Positions 47,585 through 59,200 are shown, numbered from the stretch's first letter. The stretch: 64,000 nucleotides of DNA from Nocardioides sp. 1609 (GCF_004522105.1 NZ_SPUJ01000004.1:186001-250000); one strand, 5' to 3'. The notes: generated by a model from the letters alone, not told the origin. Program-made: numbers and translations.

Positions 47585-49624
47585 TCAGCGCATCGAGCCG
47601 GGCCACATCCGCTCGACGGAGTAGCGGTCGCCGATCGAGAAGTCGTACTGCACGAGCCGCATGTCCTCGAGGAGCCGCTTGCCCTTGGGTGGCAGGTCGT
47701 CCTCGGTGATCTCCTGGCCCTCGGGGGAGAGCATCCGGCCCTGCTCGAGCGCGCTGACGTAGGTGCGGAGGCGGTTGAGCAGCACGTAGTAGGGCGGGAG
47801 CGGTGCGCCGACCATGTCGTAGAGCATCGGCAGGAACTGCGTGGGGCTGCTCTGCGGGAGCTGCTGCTTCGGCGTCCCGGCGCTGTCCCAGAGGAAGAAC
47901 GGCGTCGTGTAGAGCGCGAGGCCGGGGTTCTGGTCGGCGATCGAGGAGTCGTAGATGCCGGGCTGGTGGTCGCCGTAGAACACCACGACGGTGCGCTCCT
48001 TGGACCGCTTCATCCGGGTGAGGAACTCGGCGACGGCGTCGTCGGTGTGGCTCAGCCCGCGGGCGTAGTTGGAGATCCGGTCGGCCTGGTCGCCGTCGAC
48101 GCCGGTGACCGGGATCGGGTCGTCGTAGTTGCCGTCGACCGGGATGTGGTTCTGCATGGTGACGAGGTTGACCATCAGCGGCTCGTCGGCCTCGTCGATC
48201 TGCTGGGCGACCTCGTCGAAGGCCGACTTGTCGGAGATGAACTCGTTGTCGTCGATCTTGTCGGTCTCGGTCATCGTCGTGTCGTGGATGAACTCGTCGA
48301 AGCCGAGGGTCTCGTAGACCTTGTCACGCTTGTAGAACGACGTGAGGTAGGGGTGCACCGCGATCGGCGTGTGGCCGTGCGCGCCGAACCAGCCCACCGC
48401 CGAGGGGTACTGGTCGTAGTCGGAGACGAGCATCTGGTACGGCGTGCTGAGCTGCGGCTCGAAGAGCCCGATCGACTCGCCGGTCAGCGTCTCGAACTCC
48501 ATGTTGGCCGTGCCGCCGCCGAGGAGCTGGGCCATCATCGTGCCGGAGCTGCCCTCGCGCATGAGCTTGCGGATCTTCGGGATCGGGTCGCGGGCGAGCT
48601 CGAAGCCCTGCAGCTGGGTCGGGTCGGTGAAGGACTCGCTCAGCACGACGACGACGTTGGCGTCGTCGAGGGACCCGGTGCGCTTGCGGTTGATCCGGGC
48701 CGCGGCCCGCTCGTAGCGGGTCGCGACGGCGTCCATGGTCTCCTCGGAGTAGGTCTCCGGGGTCTTCATGGCGACGGTCGGCATGTTGGACAGGAAGCCG
48801 CCGACGAAGCCGTTGGCGAGGTAGTTGTTGCGCTGGTTCCAGTACTTCCACTCGTGGTCGCCGACCTCGTAGAGCCCGCGCAGCGGGTTGCCCGGGTCGT
48901 TGAAGTTGGCGGTGTTCTGAATCGTGCCGACCGCGAGGGTCACCAGGACCGCACGCACCCCCACCGCGACGAGCTGCTTGCGCATGGTCAGGTGGTGCGG
49001 CCAGATTCGCGGCATCCGGGGCTCGAAGCGGCGCCCCAGGAGCCAGGCGACGACGACGAGGCAGACCAGCCCGATCCCCGCGACCACCAGCGTGCCGACC
49101 GAGACCTGGGTGAGCAGGAAGCTCGGCTCCCGCAGGAAGTCGACGTCGCTCGGGTAGACCGGCTCCGAGCGGAGCCCCAGCTTGACCCGGTTGGCGGCGG
49201 CGAGCGTGATGGTGCCCGCCGCGACGATGCCGAGGGAGAGGATCACCCGGTTGGTCAGGCCGATGACGGCCGCCAGGATGACCCAGATGACGACGCTGTC
49301 GAGGACGTAGCTGAGGCCGTCGACGAAGGTCGAGTGCCACCAGTAGGACTCCTCGCCGATCAGCCCCGACAGCTCCAGCACCAGGGCGCAGGCCATCGCG
49401 CCGAGCCAGGACACCCGCAGCGCCCACAGCAGCGACTGCCACGGGTTGTAGGCCGGGCGCGCGTCGGCCGCGTCGGTCGTCCCGACCGGCTCGTCGACGA
49501 GCTGCTCCGACAAGGTGACCTGCTTCCGCGGCGACGTGGTGAGCCGCGAGAGGTGCGGCCGGCTGGACGCCCATCGTAGAAGACACGACGTCCTGCGTTC
49601 ATTTCCCTTTCGCCTGCCCGTCAA
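47585..49624 (-). CDS. LTA synthase-family sulfatase (phosphoglycerol transferase-like)
   Basis: Up to 679 residues. Four or five membrane spans lie at about 65-85, 95-125, 125-150, 175-200 and 212-235, then an extracytoplasmic alkaline-phosphatase-type domain. Metal and catalytic sites are NVVVVLSESFTD (metal E), GGGTANMEFETLTG (nucleophile T), HTPIAVHPY and FYGDHQPG. It would transfer phosphoglycerol, or a similar group, onto envelope glycan or lipid. The frame starts at TTG 49624; the first 37 residues are basic and unlike the family, and TTG 49513 is an alternative. -10-like TACGAT lies at 49573-49578. Confidence 0.85.
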   Translation of the reverse strand: MTGRRKGNERRTSCLLRWASSRPHLSRLTTSPRKQVTLSEQLVDEPVGTTDAADARPAYNPWQSLLWALRVSWLGAMACALVLELSGLIGEESYWWHSTFVDGLSYVLDSVVIWVILAAVIGLTNRVILSLGIVAAGTITLAAANRVKLGLRSEPVYPSDVDFLREPSFLLTQVSVGTLVVAGIGLVCLVVVAWLLGRRFEPRMPRIWPHHLTMRKQLVAVGVRAVLVTLAVGTIQNTANFNDPGNPLRGLYEVGDHEWKYWNQRNNYLANGFVGGFLSNMPTVAMKTPETYSEETMDAVATRYERAAARINRKRTGSLDDANVVVVLSESFTDPTQLQGFELARDPIPKIRKLMREGSSGTMMAQLLGGGTANMEFETLTGESIGLFEPQLSTPYQMLVSDYDQYPSAVGWFGAHGHTPIAVHPYLTSFYKRDKVYETLGFDEFIHDTTMTETDKIDDNEFISDKSAFDEVAQQIDEADEPLMVNLVTMQNHIPVDGNYDDPIPVTGVDGDQADRISNYARGLSHTDDAVAEFLTRMKRSKERTVVVFYGDHQPGIYDSSIADQNPGLALYTTPFFLWDSAGTPKQQLPQSSPTQFLPMLYDMVGAPLPPYYVLLNRLRTYVSALEQGRMLSPEGQEITEDDLPPKGKRLLEDMRLVQYDFSIGDRYSVERMWPGSMR

Positions 49625-49693
49625 ACTCCGGCGAGCGCTGAGCGTGGCCCGGTGACGGACCTCACGTCGCTCCGGCCGGCCCCGCGGGCCCGG

Positions 49694-52600
49694 TCAGCGG
49701 GCCACGAACCGGATGACCTGCACCTGCTTGCTGCCCTGGAGACGGACGCCGAGGCGGTGGGAGGCGACGTTGGCGGGCAGCCGGGAGGTGGTGGTGAAGA
49801 GGAACAGGCCCTCGCGCACGCTCTCCGCGACCATCACGGGGCCGGGGGTCCAGCCGCCGCCCTTGCGCGGCAGCATCAGCTGCGGCTTCCGGCGCGTGCT
49901 GGTCGCCGCGATGCGCACCGTCGAGCGGGGCTTGACGGCGAACCGGCTGCCCCGCAGCGGGGCACCGACGACCCACTCCTTGAGCTGGCGGTAGGGCACC
50001 GTGACGACCGTCCGGTTGCCGGCGCGGTCGGTGGCGGTCGCGACGAGCTCGCGGGTGTCGCGCCCGGTGACGACCGTCCTGGTCACGCAGCCCACGAGGC
50101 CGGACAGGGCGTCGGAGGCGACGCAGCGCCCGCGCGGCGGGACGTCGCGGTAGTCGGCGTTGCGGGTGACGCCCTGGATCACCGGCACCGGGCCGGTCTT
50201 GTCGATGTCGATCCCCCCGACCGTCACGGTGGCCCGGCCGCCGTTCGTGGCCCGGACGGTCTCGGTGTGCGACTGCCCGGCCGCGTCGGCGGAGAAGACG
50301 TGCGGCGACGGGCACGGGGCGGCGAGCTCCGCGCCGGCCGGTCGCGTGCACTCGTAGCGGATGGTGACGTTCGTCCGCTGCCAGCCGGAGGCGCCGCCGG
50401 GCGTCGCCCTGATCGTGGGCAGCGCCCGCCGCAGCGTGCCGGTCTGACCGGCCCGGGTGCCGTCGCCGGCGTACGACGCCTGGACGACGACGTCGGCGGT
50501 CGGGTCGAGCGTGTTGTCGATCCGGGCGACGCCGGAGGCCAGCGTCGCGGTGCCGAGGGTCGCGCCGCCGACGATCCGGAACACCACGCTGCCGGTCGCC
50601 GTGCCGGCCGCCGCGCGCTGGGGCGAGACGGTCGCCCGCACGGCGTCCGCGGTGATCACCAGCTCGACGTCGACCGGGGCGGGGGCGACCGTGGAGGACC
50701 CGGTCGCGTCGCTGCCCGCGTAGAGCGGCTCCGAGGTCCCGGTCGGCACGAACACGGCCCGGACGGCCGTGTCGCCCGCGGAGGTCGGGACCCACGAGAG
50801 GGTCGCGCGGCCGCCCACCACGGGCACCGGGTCGCCGACGGGCAGCCCGGACGCGCTGAACTGCACGGTGCCGCCCGCGGGCGCCGCGCCCGGCACGGGG
50901 AGCACGGACGTGACGGTGGCGGTCAGGTCGGTGGGTGCGCCGACGGTGGCGCCGGCCGGCACCAGCACGGCGACGCTGGTCGCGTTCCTCTCGACGGCGA
51001 CCGTGGCCCCGAGGGTGGGCGCCGCCGCGTAGTAGTCGTCGCCCGGCTGGGAGAACGTGATCGTGCAGGCGCCGACGGCGCTGTAGGTGACGACGGCGCC
51101 GGCCGCGGTGCACGACGCGGACGTCGGCGTGACGACGACGGGCAGCCCGGCGGAGCTCTCGGCGAACGGGTAGGTCCAGGAGGTCAGCACCTTGGCCGGC
51201 GTGGGCGGCACCACCTGCGTGATCGTCTGGGCGTGCTTGCGGACGAGCACCTGGTACGAGGTGGTGCTGCCGGCGAACGTCACCGGGTCGCTCGGCACGA
51301 ACGTCGCGGTCACGGTGTAGCTGCCGAACCGGGTGAACGAGACGTCGGTGGAGGCCGCACCGCTCTCCGCCACGACGCGGGCCAGCTCGACCGGACCGGG
51401 CGGGTCGACCGGGTCGGTCGAGACCCGGGTGCGGGTGAACACGACGGTGCCGGCGAGCGCGCCGGGGTCGAGGACGTCGCCGCTGAGCCGGCCGGTCAGC
51501 GTGGCCGGGATCGTGAGGGCGGGGTCCTGGAACGTGGTGCCCGGGCGGGTGACGAGGGTCGAGGCGGCGCTCGGCAGCGCGATCGCGGTCGGGTTGCGCA
51601 GCACCCCGATCGTGCGGGAGACGGTCGTCGCCGGGAGCCAGTCGGGCGAGGCGGCACCCTCGGGGGCCTCGACCACGCCCAGCGTCACCGTGCAGGTGCC
51701 CTCGGCCTCGAGGTGCACGACCGTGCCGTCCCAGCGACACACGGCGGGGGTGGCCACGTCCACGGCCACCTCGGCTCCGGCCGGGCCGTGGGTGACGACC
51801 GCGGCCGGGGTCCACCCGTCGCCGACGTACTGCTGGTCGGCGGGCGGGTCCGCGGAGGAGAAGGTCTGGGTGCCGGCGTCGACGGCGACGGTGACGGGGG
51901 TGGCGATGCTGTCGGCGAAGGCGTTGTCGTCGTCCGGCGCGAACGTCGCGGTCGCCTCGACCGGGCCTCGCGAGGTCGGCGTCCACGTGGTGCTCGCGGT
52001 GCCGTCGGGGTGGGGGACCGTGACGGCGTCGGGCTGGCCCGCGACGGCGATCGCGTAGTCACCGGGGACGGCCGCGCCGGCCAGCGAGGACGCCGTCGCG
52101 CGGGCGGTCACGGTGACCGGCGTGCCGACCCGCGGCGACCCGCTGACGCTCAGCGTCACCGTGGTCGGGGCGCGGTCGACGGTGAACGAGACGACCCGGT
52201 CGGCGGCGAGGTAGTCGTCGTCGCCGTCCTGGTGGAAGGTCACCGTGCACAGGGTCGGCGAGGTGAGGTAGACCTCGGGCGCGGCCGTCGTGCCGCGCAG
52301 CGTGCAGCCGCCGGACGCCTCGACGACGACCGGGTTGCCGGAGCCGCCGCCGGTCGGTGCGGGGAACCAGCTGCCGTCGACGTAGTCGGGCCCGGTCCGT
52401 GGCGTGACGTCGATGTCCTGGCCGGCCCGGCCGACGGTGAGGGACGTCGGGCTGACCTGGCGCAGGGGCTGGGGCTGACCGGCAGCGGGAGCGACGTAGG
52501 GAGCGACCTCGTAGACGCGGCTGTCGGTGGGGGCGAACTCGTGCCAGACCTGGTAGCTGCCCGCGCGCACCGGGGTGGCGGAGAGGAAGCGGCCGCTGCC

Positions 52601-55600
52601 GAACCACGCGGTCGTGGGGTTGGCGGTCTGCGCCAGCGTCGTGGCGGTCCCGCCCGCGACCCGGTCGATGCCGATCGCGCCGGTGCCGGCGATCTTGAGG
52701 TTGCTCCCGCCCGTGCCCTCGCCGCGGGCGAACGCCTCGGCGCGGACCTCGAGCTCGCGGTCGACGGCCAGGTCCGTGACGACCTCGCCGTCCACCGGGC
52801 TGACCGGGGTGACGCGCAGCGTGACCGTGACCTGGATCCGGTCGACGGTGACGAGGATCGACACCGGGGTGGCGGCGGAGTACTTGGTGGGCACCGCGGC
52901 CTGCGTGGCCTGGAGCTCGCAGGTGCCCTCGCGGTCGAAGGTCACCACGCCGGCGGAGACCGAGCAGTACACCGAGGCGGCCGGCACCGTGGCGAGCACG
53001 ATCGGCTGGGTCGCGTTGGTGCTGGTCAGGGTCGGCGTCCACGTCTTCGTGACCCGGCCGGGATCCGGCTTCGCCGGGGCGGCGCCGAGGGTGACGACCT
53101 GCTTGGCGAGCGCGACCGTGATCGACGCCGTGCGGCCGGTGAAGGACTCGTGCCGCGTGGTCGCGGCCGTGAACGTCACCACGATGTCCTGCGGGCCGGC
53201 CGCGGTCGGGGTGTAGGTCAGCGTCGCCCGCCCGGTGACCGGGTCGAAGGACTGCTGGGAGGCCGGGAACCCGGCGACGACGGCGGTGCCGGTGCCGAGC
53301 ACCACGTCGGCCGACGCGGCGGGCTGGAGGGCGTCGTACAGCTGGACGACGACGGTCGTGAGGACGCCGAACTCGGGGGCGGCGGGCGTGGTCGTCACCG
53401 CGATCCGGACGGGGCGGCTGGTGACCGCGACCGTGCGCTCCACCGCGGGAGCGGCCTGGTAGTTCCCGTCGCCGGCCTGGGTCACGCTCACCGTGCAGGT
53501 GCCGGGGGCCGGGACCGTGAAGGTGACCACGAGGCCCGCGACCGTGCACGAGCCGCTGGGCACGATCGTGACCGCGCCGGACGACGGGCCGCGTGCCGCC
53601 AGCGGCTCCCACGTCTGACCGACGTACGCCGGGCTGGGGGCGGTCCCCACGGTCACCGACTGCGGCGCCTTCGCCACCACCAGCGGTCGGGTGGTCGTCC
53701 CGGCCGCGTGGGTGGGGGTGGCCGTGTACGTGGCCGAGATCGTGAACGAGCCGACCGGGACCGAGGTCAGCCGGCGCGTGGCCGCGCCGAGGGCGGGACC
53801 GGTCGAGGCGTAGGTGACGGCCTCGGGGTCGCCGGTCATCGGGGCGTCGACGGCGATCGTGCCGGAGCCGGGGAGCCGGGCACCGGTGAGGGTGTCGGTC
53901 GCCACGACGGTGACCGTGACGGTGTCGCCGTAGACCGGGGCCGTCTCGTCGACCGTCGCGGTCAGCGTGACCGGGCGGCGGACCACCTGGAAGGAGTGCT
54001 CGAGGTGGGCGGCCTCGTGGGTGGCTCCCTCGGCCTGGTCGGCGTAGACCGTGCAGGTGCCGCCGGCCACGAGGGTGACGGTCGTGCCGCTGACGGTGCA
54101 GACGGCGGCGTCCGCGGTGGTGATCACCAGGGGCTGGGGCGAGGCGCCCTTGACCGCGCCGGTGACCCACGTGCGCCCGGCGTAGGCCGGGCTCGGGACG
54201 GCCCCGGTGTTCCAGGTGATCGGGGAGGAGGCCTTGGCGACGGTGATCGTGCCGGTGCCGGTGGCGGTGGCGTACTTCTTGGCCACCCCGTTGAACGTCG
54301 CGACGGCCGAGACGCTGCCGACGGTGCCGGCGGTGAAGGTGCGCGTGTAGGTGCCGCCGGTCCAGGTCACCGTGGCGGGGCTCGGGTTGGCGACGCCGGT
54401 GATCGTCATCGAGCCGGTGCCACCGGTGACCAGGTCGCCGCTGGCGCGGTCGCGGACGGTGGCGGTCACGGTCACGGTGCTGCCGAAGACCGGAGCGGCC
54501 GGGCTGGAGGTGACGACGACGTCGACCGGCGCGGTCGCGGCGGTGACGGACCTCGTCACGGCGCTCGCCGCGGCGTAGAGCGAGGTGCCGGGGTGGCTGG
54601 CCCGGAGGGTGCAGGTGTCGGTGGTGAGGAACGTGACGTCGTTGCCCGAGACGGTGCACGACGACGTGGTCTGCGAGGTCAGCACCGGCGTCAGGCCCGA
54701 GTCGGACGGCGTCAGGGTGGCGGCGTCGGTCCAGGTGCGGCCGACGACCAGGTCGGCGGCCGGCGGGGTGGGGATGGACGCCGTCAGCGCGGCCCTGCCG
54801 ACCACGACGTCGTACGACGCGGCGGCCACCGACGCCCACACGCCGGTGTCGGTGGGCACGAAGTCGGCCCGGGCGACGTAGGTGCGCACGCCCGGGGCCT
54901 CGAACTCGCGGGTCGCCCGGCCGTCGACCCAGGTGGCGTCGGCCGGCGCGGCGGCGTCGACGTCGACGATCTCGATGTGCCCGGACCCGGGGACGACCTC
55001 GTCGGTCACGCTGTCGCGGGCCTGCGCGGTCACCTTGACGAGGTCGCGGTAGCGGGGCCCGACCGGCGCGACCGACCACGAGATCTCGACGGTGCGGGCG
55101 TCGACGTCCATCGTGGCGGTCGCGGAGTCGGCGTCGTACAGGGTGCCGGCGGGGACCGAGGCGGTGACCTCGCACGCGCCGGCGCGGTCGAGACGCACGC
55201 TGGTGCCGTTCGCCCGCACGGTGCAGGCGTCGGCGTCGCTGACCTCGAGCGTGACGTCCTCGTCGCCGTCCTGGGTGACCACGGGCGTCCAGGTGCCCCG
55301 CACCACCGAGGACGCGGTCGGCTGCGCGATCGACAGGGCGGGGTCGGCCAGGCCGACGGCGATCGTCTCGTCGTCCTGGGCGGCGTCGTCCTCGGTGTCG
55401 GCCTCGACCGTCGCGCGGACGGTGCAGTCGCCGGGCTCGAGCAGCGACACGTCGACCCCGTTGGCGGCGATGCTGCAGACCACGGGGGTCCTCGACGTCA
55501 GCTCGACGCTCGACGTGCCGGCGCCGGTGACGACCGGCGTCCAGGTCCCGAGCGCGCGGAAGGAGCCGGTGGGCGCGGTGATGGCGAAGGTGCGCGGCCG

Positions 55601-56230
55601 GCGGACCCGGTAGGTCGCGGCGGCGGTGCCGACGGCGTACGTGGTGTCACCGGGGACGGTGGCGGTGACGGCGCAGTCGCCGGGTCCGACGAGCGTGACG
55701 CTGCTGCCGTCCGCCGCAGCGGTGCAGACCGCCGCCGGGGTGCTGCCGACCGCGTAGCTGATCGGCGTGCCGGTCGACGGCGTGGTGATCGGTGGCGACC
55801 ACGGCGTGGCGCTGACCTGCTGCGCGGCCGTCGTCGGGGTCGTGAACGCCGGCGACTGCGGGCGCCGGACCTGGAAGGTCTTGCTGGCGGTGCCGACCTC
55901 GTAGGTGGCGTCGCCGGGGACGGTGGCGGTCACGGCGCAGCTGCCCGGCGCGACAAGGGTGATCGTGCGCCGGTCGGTGGGCGTGGTGCAGGCGCCGGCC
56001 GGGGTCGCGACGACCGAGAAGGTGATCGGGGTCCCGGACGACGGCGTGGTGACGGCCGGGGTCCACGGGGTCGCGCTGACCAGCCGCGGGGTCGCTGCGG
56101 AGTCGGTGAGCACCGGGGTCTGCGGGGTCGCCGCGACCGCCGGCACCGCGGTGGCCGCCGTGGTGACGAGCGCGCCGACGAGCGCCGCCGTCAGGACCGT
56201 CGTCAGGCGCCGGGGCGCGGCCGGCCTCAC
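49694..56230 (-). CDS. Secreted giant Ig-like repeat protein (2178 aa)
   Basis: Begins with a Sec signal peptide (PRRLTTVLTAALVGALVTTAATAVPAVAA) and then some 15-20 bacterial Ig-like repeats of about 85-110 residues. Typical repeat marks are CTVxATxxGDxxYxxA, and YVGxxWxPxxT between units; each unit has a Cys (GSCAVTATVPGD, DCTVRATV). The last 250 residues differ: RYECTRPAGAELAAPCPSPHVFSADAAGQSH and RAGNRTVVTVPYRQLKEWV (chitobiase/Big-like ends). No LPXTG or membrane anchor at the C-terminus. GTG overlaps the previous stop (GTGA), so it is coupled to the 2061-residue protein. Probably an extracellular adhesin or scaffold. Confidence 0.85.
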   Translation of the reverse strand: MRPAAPRRLTTVLTAALVGALVTTAATAVPAVAATPQTPVLTDSAATPRLVSATPWTPAVTTPSSGTPITFSVVATPAGACTTPTDRRTITLVAPGSCAVTATVPGDATYEVGTASKTFQVRRPQSPAFTTPTTAAQQVSATPWSPPITTPSTGTPISYAVGSTPAAVCTAAADGSSVTLVGPGDCAVTATVPGDTTYAVGTAAATYRVRRPRTFAITAPTGSFRALGTWTPVVTGAGTSSVELTSRTPVVCSIAANGVDVSLLEPGDCTVRATVEADTEDDAAQDDETIAVGLADPALSIAQPTASSVVRGTWTPVVTQDGDEDVTLEVSDADACTVRANGTSVRLDRAGACEVTASVPAGTLYDADSATATMDVDARTVEISWSVAPVGPRYRDLVKVTAQARDSVTDEVVPGSGHIEIVDVDAAAPADATWVDGRATREFEAPGVRTYVARADFVPTDTGVWASVAAASYDVVVGRAALTASIPTPPAADLVVGRTWTDAATLTPSDSGLTPVLTSQTTSSCTVSGNDVTFLTTDTCTLRASHPGTSLYAAASAVTRSVTAATAPVDVVVTSSPAAPVFGSTVTVTATVRDRASGDLVTGGTGSMTITGVANPSPATVTWTGGTYTRTFTAGTVGSVSAVATFNGVAKKYATATGTGTITVAKASSPITWNTGAVPSPAYAGRTWVTGAVKGASPQPLVITTADAAVCTVSGTTVTLVAGGTCTVYADQAEGATHEAAHLEHSFQVVRRPVTLTATVDETAPVYGDTVTVTVVATDTLTGARLPGSGTIAVDAPMTGDPEAVTYASTGPALGAATRRLTSVPVGSFTISATYTATPTHAAGTTTRPLVVAKAPQSVTVGTAPSPAYVGQTWEPLAARGPSSGAVTIVPSGSCTVAGLVVTFTVPAPGTCTVSVTQAGDGNYQAAPAVERTVAVTSRPVRIAVTTTPAAPEFGVLTTVVVQLYDALQPAASADVVLGTGTAVVAGFPASQQSFDPVTGRATLTYTPTAAGPQDIVVTFTAATTRHESFTGRTASITVALAKQVVTLGAAPAKPDPGRVTKTWTPTLTSTNATQPIVLATVPAASVYCSVSAGVVTFDREGTCELQATQAAVPTKYSAATPVSILVTVDRIQVTVTLRVTPVSPVDGEVVTDLAVDRELEVRAEAFARGEGTGGSNLKIAGTGAIGIDRVAGGTATTLAQTANPTTAWFGSGRFLSATPVRAGSYQVWHEFAPTDSRVYEVAPYVAPAAGQPQPLRQVSPTSLTVGRAGQDIDVTPRTGPDYVDGSWFPAPTGGGSGNPVVVEASGGCTLRGTTAAPEVYLTSPTLCTVTFHQDGDDDYLAADRVVSFTVDRAPTTVTLSVSGSPRVGTPVTVTARATASSLAGAAVPGDYAIAVAGQPDAVTVPHPDGTASTTWTPTSRGPVEATATFAPDDDNAFADSIATPVTVAVDAGTQTFSSADPPADQQYVGDGWTPAAVVTHGPAGAEVAVDVATPAVCRWDGTVVHLEAEGTCTVTLGVVEAPEGAASPDWLPATTVSRTIGVLRNPTAIALPSAASTLVTRPGTTFQDPALTIPATLTGRLSGDVLDPGALAGTVVFTRTRVSTDPVDPPGPVELARVVAESGAASTDVSFTRFGSYTVTATFVPSDPVTFAGSTTSYQVLVRKHAQTITQVVPPTPAKVLTSWTYPFAESSAGLPVVVTPTSASCTAAGAVVTYSAVGACTITFSQPGDDYYAAAPTLGATVAVERNATSVAVLVPAGATVGAPTDLTATVTSVLPVPGAAPAGGTVQFSASGLPVGDPVPVVGGRATLSWVPTSAGDTAVRAVFVPTGTSEPLYAGSDATGSSTVAPAPVDVELVITADAVRATVSPQRAAAGTATGSVVFRIVGGATLGTATLASGVARIDNTLDPTADVVVQASYAGDGTRAGQTGTLRRALPTIRATPGGASGWQRTNVTIRYECTRPAGAELAAPCPSPHVFSADAAGQSHTETVRATNGGRATVTVGGIDIDKTGPVPVIQGVTRNADYRDVPPRGRCVASDALSGLVGCVTRTVVTGRDTRELVATATDRAGNRTVVTVPYRQLKEWVVGAPLRGSRFAVKPRSTVRIAATSTRRKPQLMLPRKGGGWTPGPVMVAESVREGLFLFTTTSRLPANVASHRLGVRLQGSKQVQVIRFVAR

Positions 56231-59200
56231 GGGGTGAGCTCCCCGTCGGTCCCGTCACTGCCGTCGGTGCCGGTCCCGGTGCCGTCATCGGCGTCCGGGT
56301 CGGGCTCGGGGTCCGGGTCGGGAGCGGGGTCCGGGTCGGGCACGGGGTCGGCCGGTGCGGGTCGCAGGGTGACCGTGGTCGGGCCGGTGACGGTGACCTG
56401 GACGGAGTCGGGGCCGTCGGCCCAGTCGCCCTCGAAGAGCCAGGCGCCGTGGGGGAGCGTGAAGACGACCTGTCCGGAGGCGTCGGCAGTGAGGAGGGCG
56501 GGGCTCGGTGCGACGCCGTCCTGCCCGGTGCCGGGCGAGACCTGGACGGTCGCGACGTCGCCGGCGGTGAACCCGTCGATCCGCACGGTGACCTCGAACG
56601 TCGACTCGGCCAGGGCGAGGACGACCGGGGACGCCGTCGGCACGCTCACCGAGGACGTCGTGACCGGCCACCAGGCGTCGGGGACGCCGGCGAGGACCGG
56701 GGTGACGTCGTACTGGCCGGGCGGCACCCAGAGCTCGCCGCCGGCCGTGACCGGGGTCGGGACGGTGCGGTCGAACCCGCCGCCGTTGGTGCGGACGAGC
56801 CGCAGGGACGTCGTGGGCTCGGGGTGGCCGTCCCAGGCGTCGGCGCTGAGCGTGTAGGCGAACCGGTCGGCCTCGACCTCGTAGGCCAGGACGACGCGCT
56901 CCTCGGAGGTGCCGTCGGGCACCCGGACGACGGTCGTGCCGGCGGCCCCGGCCGGGCAGTCCGCCGTCGTGCCGGTGCCGGTGGGACCGCTCACGGTGCC
57001 GAGGTGCCCGGCGCCCTGCGTGAGGGTCACCTGGTAGCAGCCGGAGCGGACCTGCTGGAAGGAGCCGGTGCCGGCCGCACTGAGGGTGAGGTCGAGCTCG
57101 GGGCTGACCGTGCCGCCGATCGGGTCGAGGGTGAGCTCGGTGCCGGACAGGTTCTCCGCGGCACCGGCGCTCGAGGTCAGGGTCACGTCGAGGAAGCGGC
57201 GGGTCGGGACCAGCGCGTGGTCGAGCTGCATCGCGACGCTGCTCGGGAAGCTCGTCTCGGGCGAGGAGGACGTCTCGAAGCCGGGCTTGGCGAAAGTGAC
57301 GACGTACCGGCCGGTCGGCACGTCCTCGATCTGGTAGGTGCCGTCGGCGGCGCTGACGGTGGCGGTCAGCGGCTGGCCGTCGGTGCCGCGGGCGGGGGCG
57401 TCGTCGGGGCAGAACGTCGCGGCGCGGTCGGTGCAGGTGAGGGTGACGGTGGCGCCGCCGGCGAAGTCACCGGCGTCGGAGTCGGAGCCGCCGACGGTGA
57501 CGACGCCCTCGATCGAGGCCTCGGTGCGCTCGACGGTGACGGTGTCCTCCTGCTGGGGGTCGCCGGGCACCAGGACGGTGTCCTGGGTGGTGCGGATGAT
57601 CGTCGGTCCGGTCACCACGATGGTCCAGGTGCCGGGGACGACGGCGCCGAAGACGTAGCGCGGGTCGGCGGTGCCGCTCCCCACCAGCGTGGCGGTGGGG
57701 TCGCCGGCGGTGGGGACCTCGTCGTCGTTCTGGGTCAGGCGGACGACGACGCTCGCGTCGTCGACGGTCGCCACGGCGTCCTTCACCGTGAGGGAGAGCG
57801 CGACCGCGGTGGCGTAGACGTCGACGTCGGCGGTCTGGACGCCGCGCCCGACCTGCACGACCCGACCACGCACGCCGGCGGCGTTCGTCCGCTGGTCGAA
57901 GCCGGGGACCGCGGCGGTGAGCACCCACGTGCCCTCGGCGAGGCCGGACCGGCCGACCTGGTTGGTGCCGGTGAGGACGAACGCGCCGTCCTCGTCGGTG
58001 GTGGCGGTGAAGACCTCGCCGGGTGCCTCGGAGACCGCCGTGCACCCCCCCGCGACCGGGTTCGTGCACAGCGCGGCGGTGACCACGACGTCCTCGGGGT
58101 GGCGGACCTCGCTGGAGGTGCCGCCCTGCACGCCGAGGTGGGCCAGGACGTCGCCGCTGATGGTGCCGAGCCGGGTGAGGATCAGGTCGCAGCGGGTGGT
58201 GCCGCCGGGCTCGACGGTGACCCGGGTCGGGTCGGGCACGTCCTTGCAGTCGAGACGGACCTCGTCGGCGGAGTTCTGGACCAGCCGGGTGGTGTCGTGG
58301 GCGTAGCCGGCGGCCCGCACGGCGAACTGGGTGCGGGTGTCGGTGCCCGGCACGACCTGGTCGTAGGTCACGACGTTGCCGGTCGGGCTCAGCTCGAAGG
58401 AGTCCGCGGCGCCGTCGACGATGCGTCGGACGACCGCGCCGTTGACGGCCTCGCCGTCGCGGCCCTTCAGGGTGAGCTCGATCTCGCCGAGCTTCCGCAG
58501 CTCCACGTCGTCGTCGAAGGCGCAGCCGCCACCGACCTCGCAGACCAGGTCGCCGGTGAAGGGGACGTAGCCGTCGAGCTCGATGGTGACCGGGTAGGTG
58601 CCCGGGATGGCGCGGCCGACGGGCAGCGCGTTGCCGCGGGCGTCGTTGCCCTGGTCGTCCCACTGGAGGACGCCGCGCGCCGGGTCGAGCGGGTCCGCGA
58701 CCAGTCGGGCGGTCACGGTGCGGCCGTTGGGGACGTCGTCGACGGTGACGGTGACGGGCATGGTGAACGGCGAGGTGGTGCCCGGCGGGGTGACGGTCAC
58801 GTCGACGTCGACGTCGACCGGTGCCGGGGCGAGCTCGATGGTGTTGACGGCGCCCACGACGAGCCGCTCCTTGGTGCGCCGGTAGGGCTCCCAGCCCCGG
58901 GACTCGCCGCTGACCACGATCTCGTTCATCGTGTCGGTGAGGAAGCGCATCACGGTCCGGTTCGTGTCGTTCCAGCCGGTCGTGCAGCCGTAGAGCGGCG
59001 GCGCCTCCCGAGCCTCGACGGCGAAGCACCCGTCGCTGCCGGTGACCGGCTCGGTGACGCTGTAGGCGGGCACGCCCTCGTCCGAGAACGAGGTGGCCCC
59101 GCGCAGGCGCACCGGGATGTCGCTCAGGGGCACGAGCGCGCCGTCGAGGCGGCCGACGACCCGGCCGACGAAGTTCGGGATCGGGTCGATGAGGGCCAGC

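Noticed and set aside
49652-56857. A 2401-codon open frame on the plus strand antisense to the Ig-repeat gene
   Set aside because: Antisense reading of a GC-rich repetitive gene; extreme Gly/Arg/Asp/Val content, no domains. The minus strand reads as a signal peptide plus clean Ig-like repeats.
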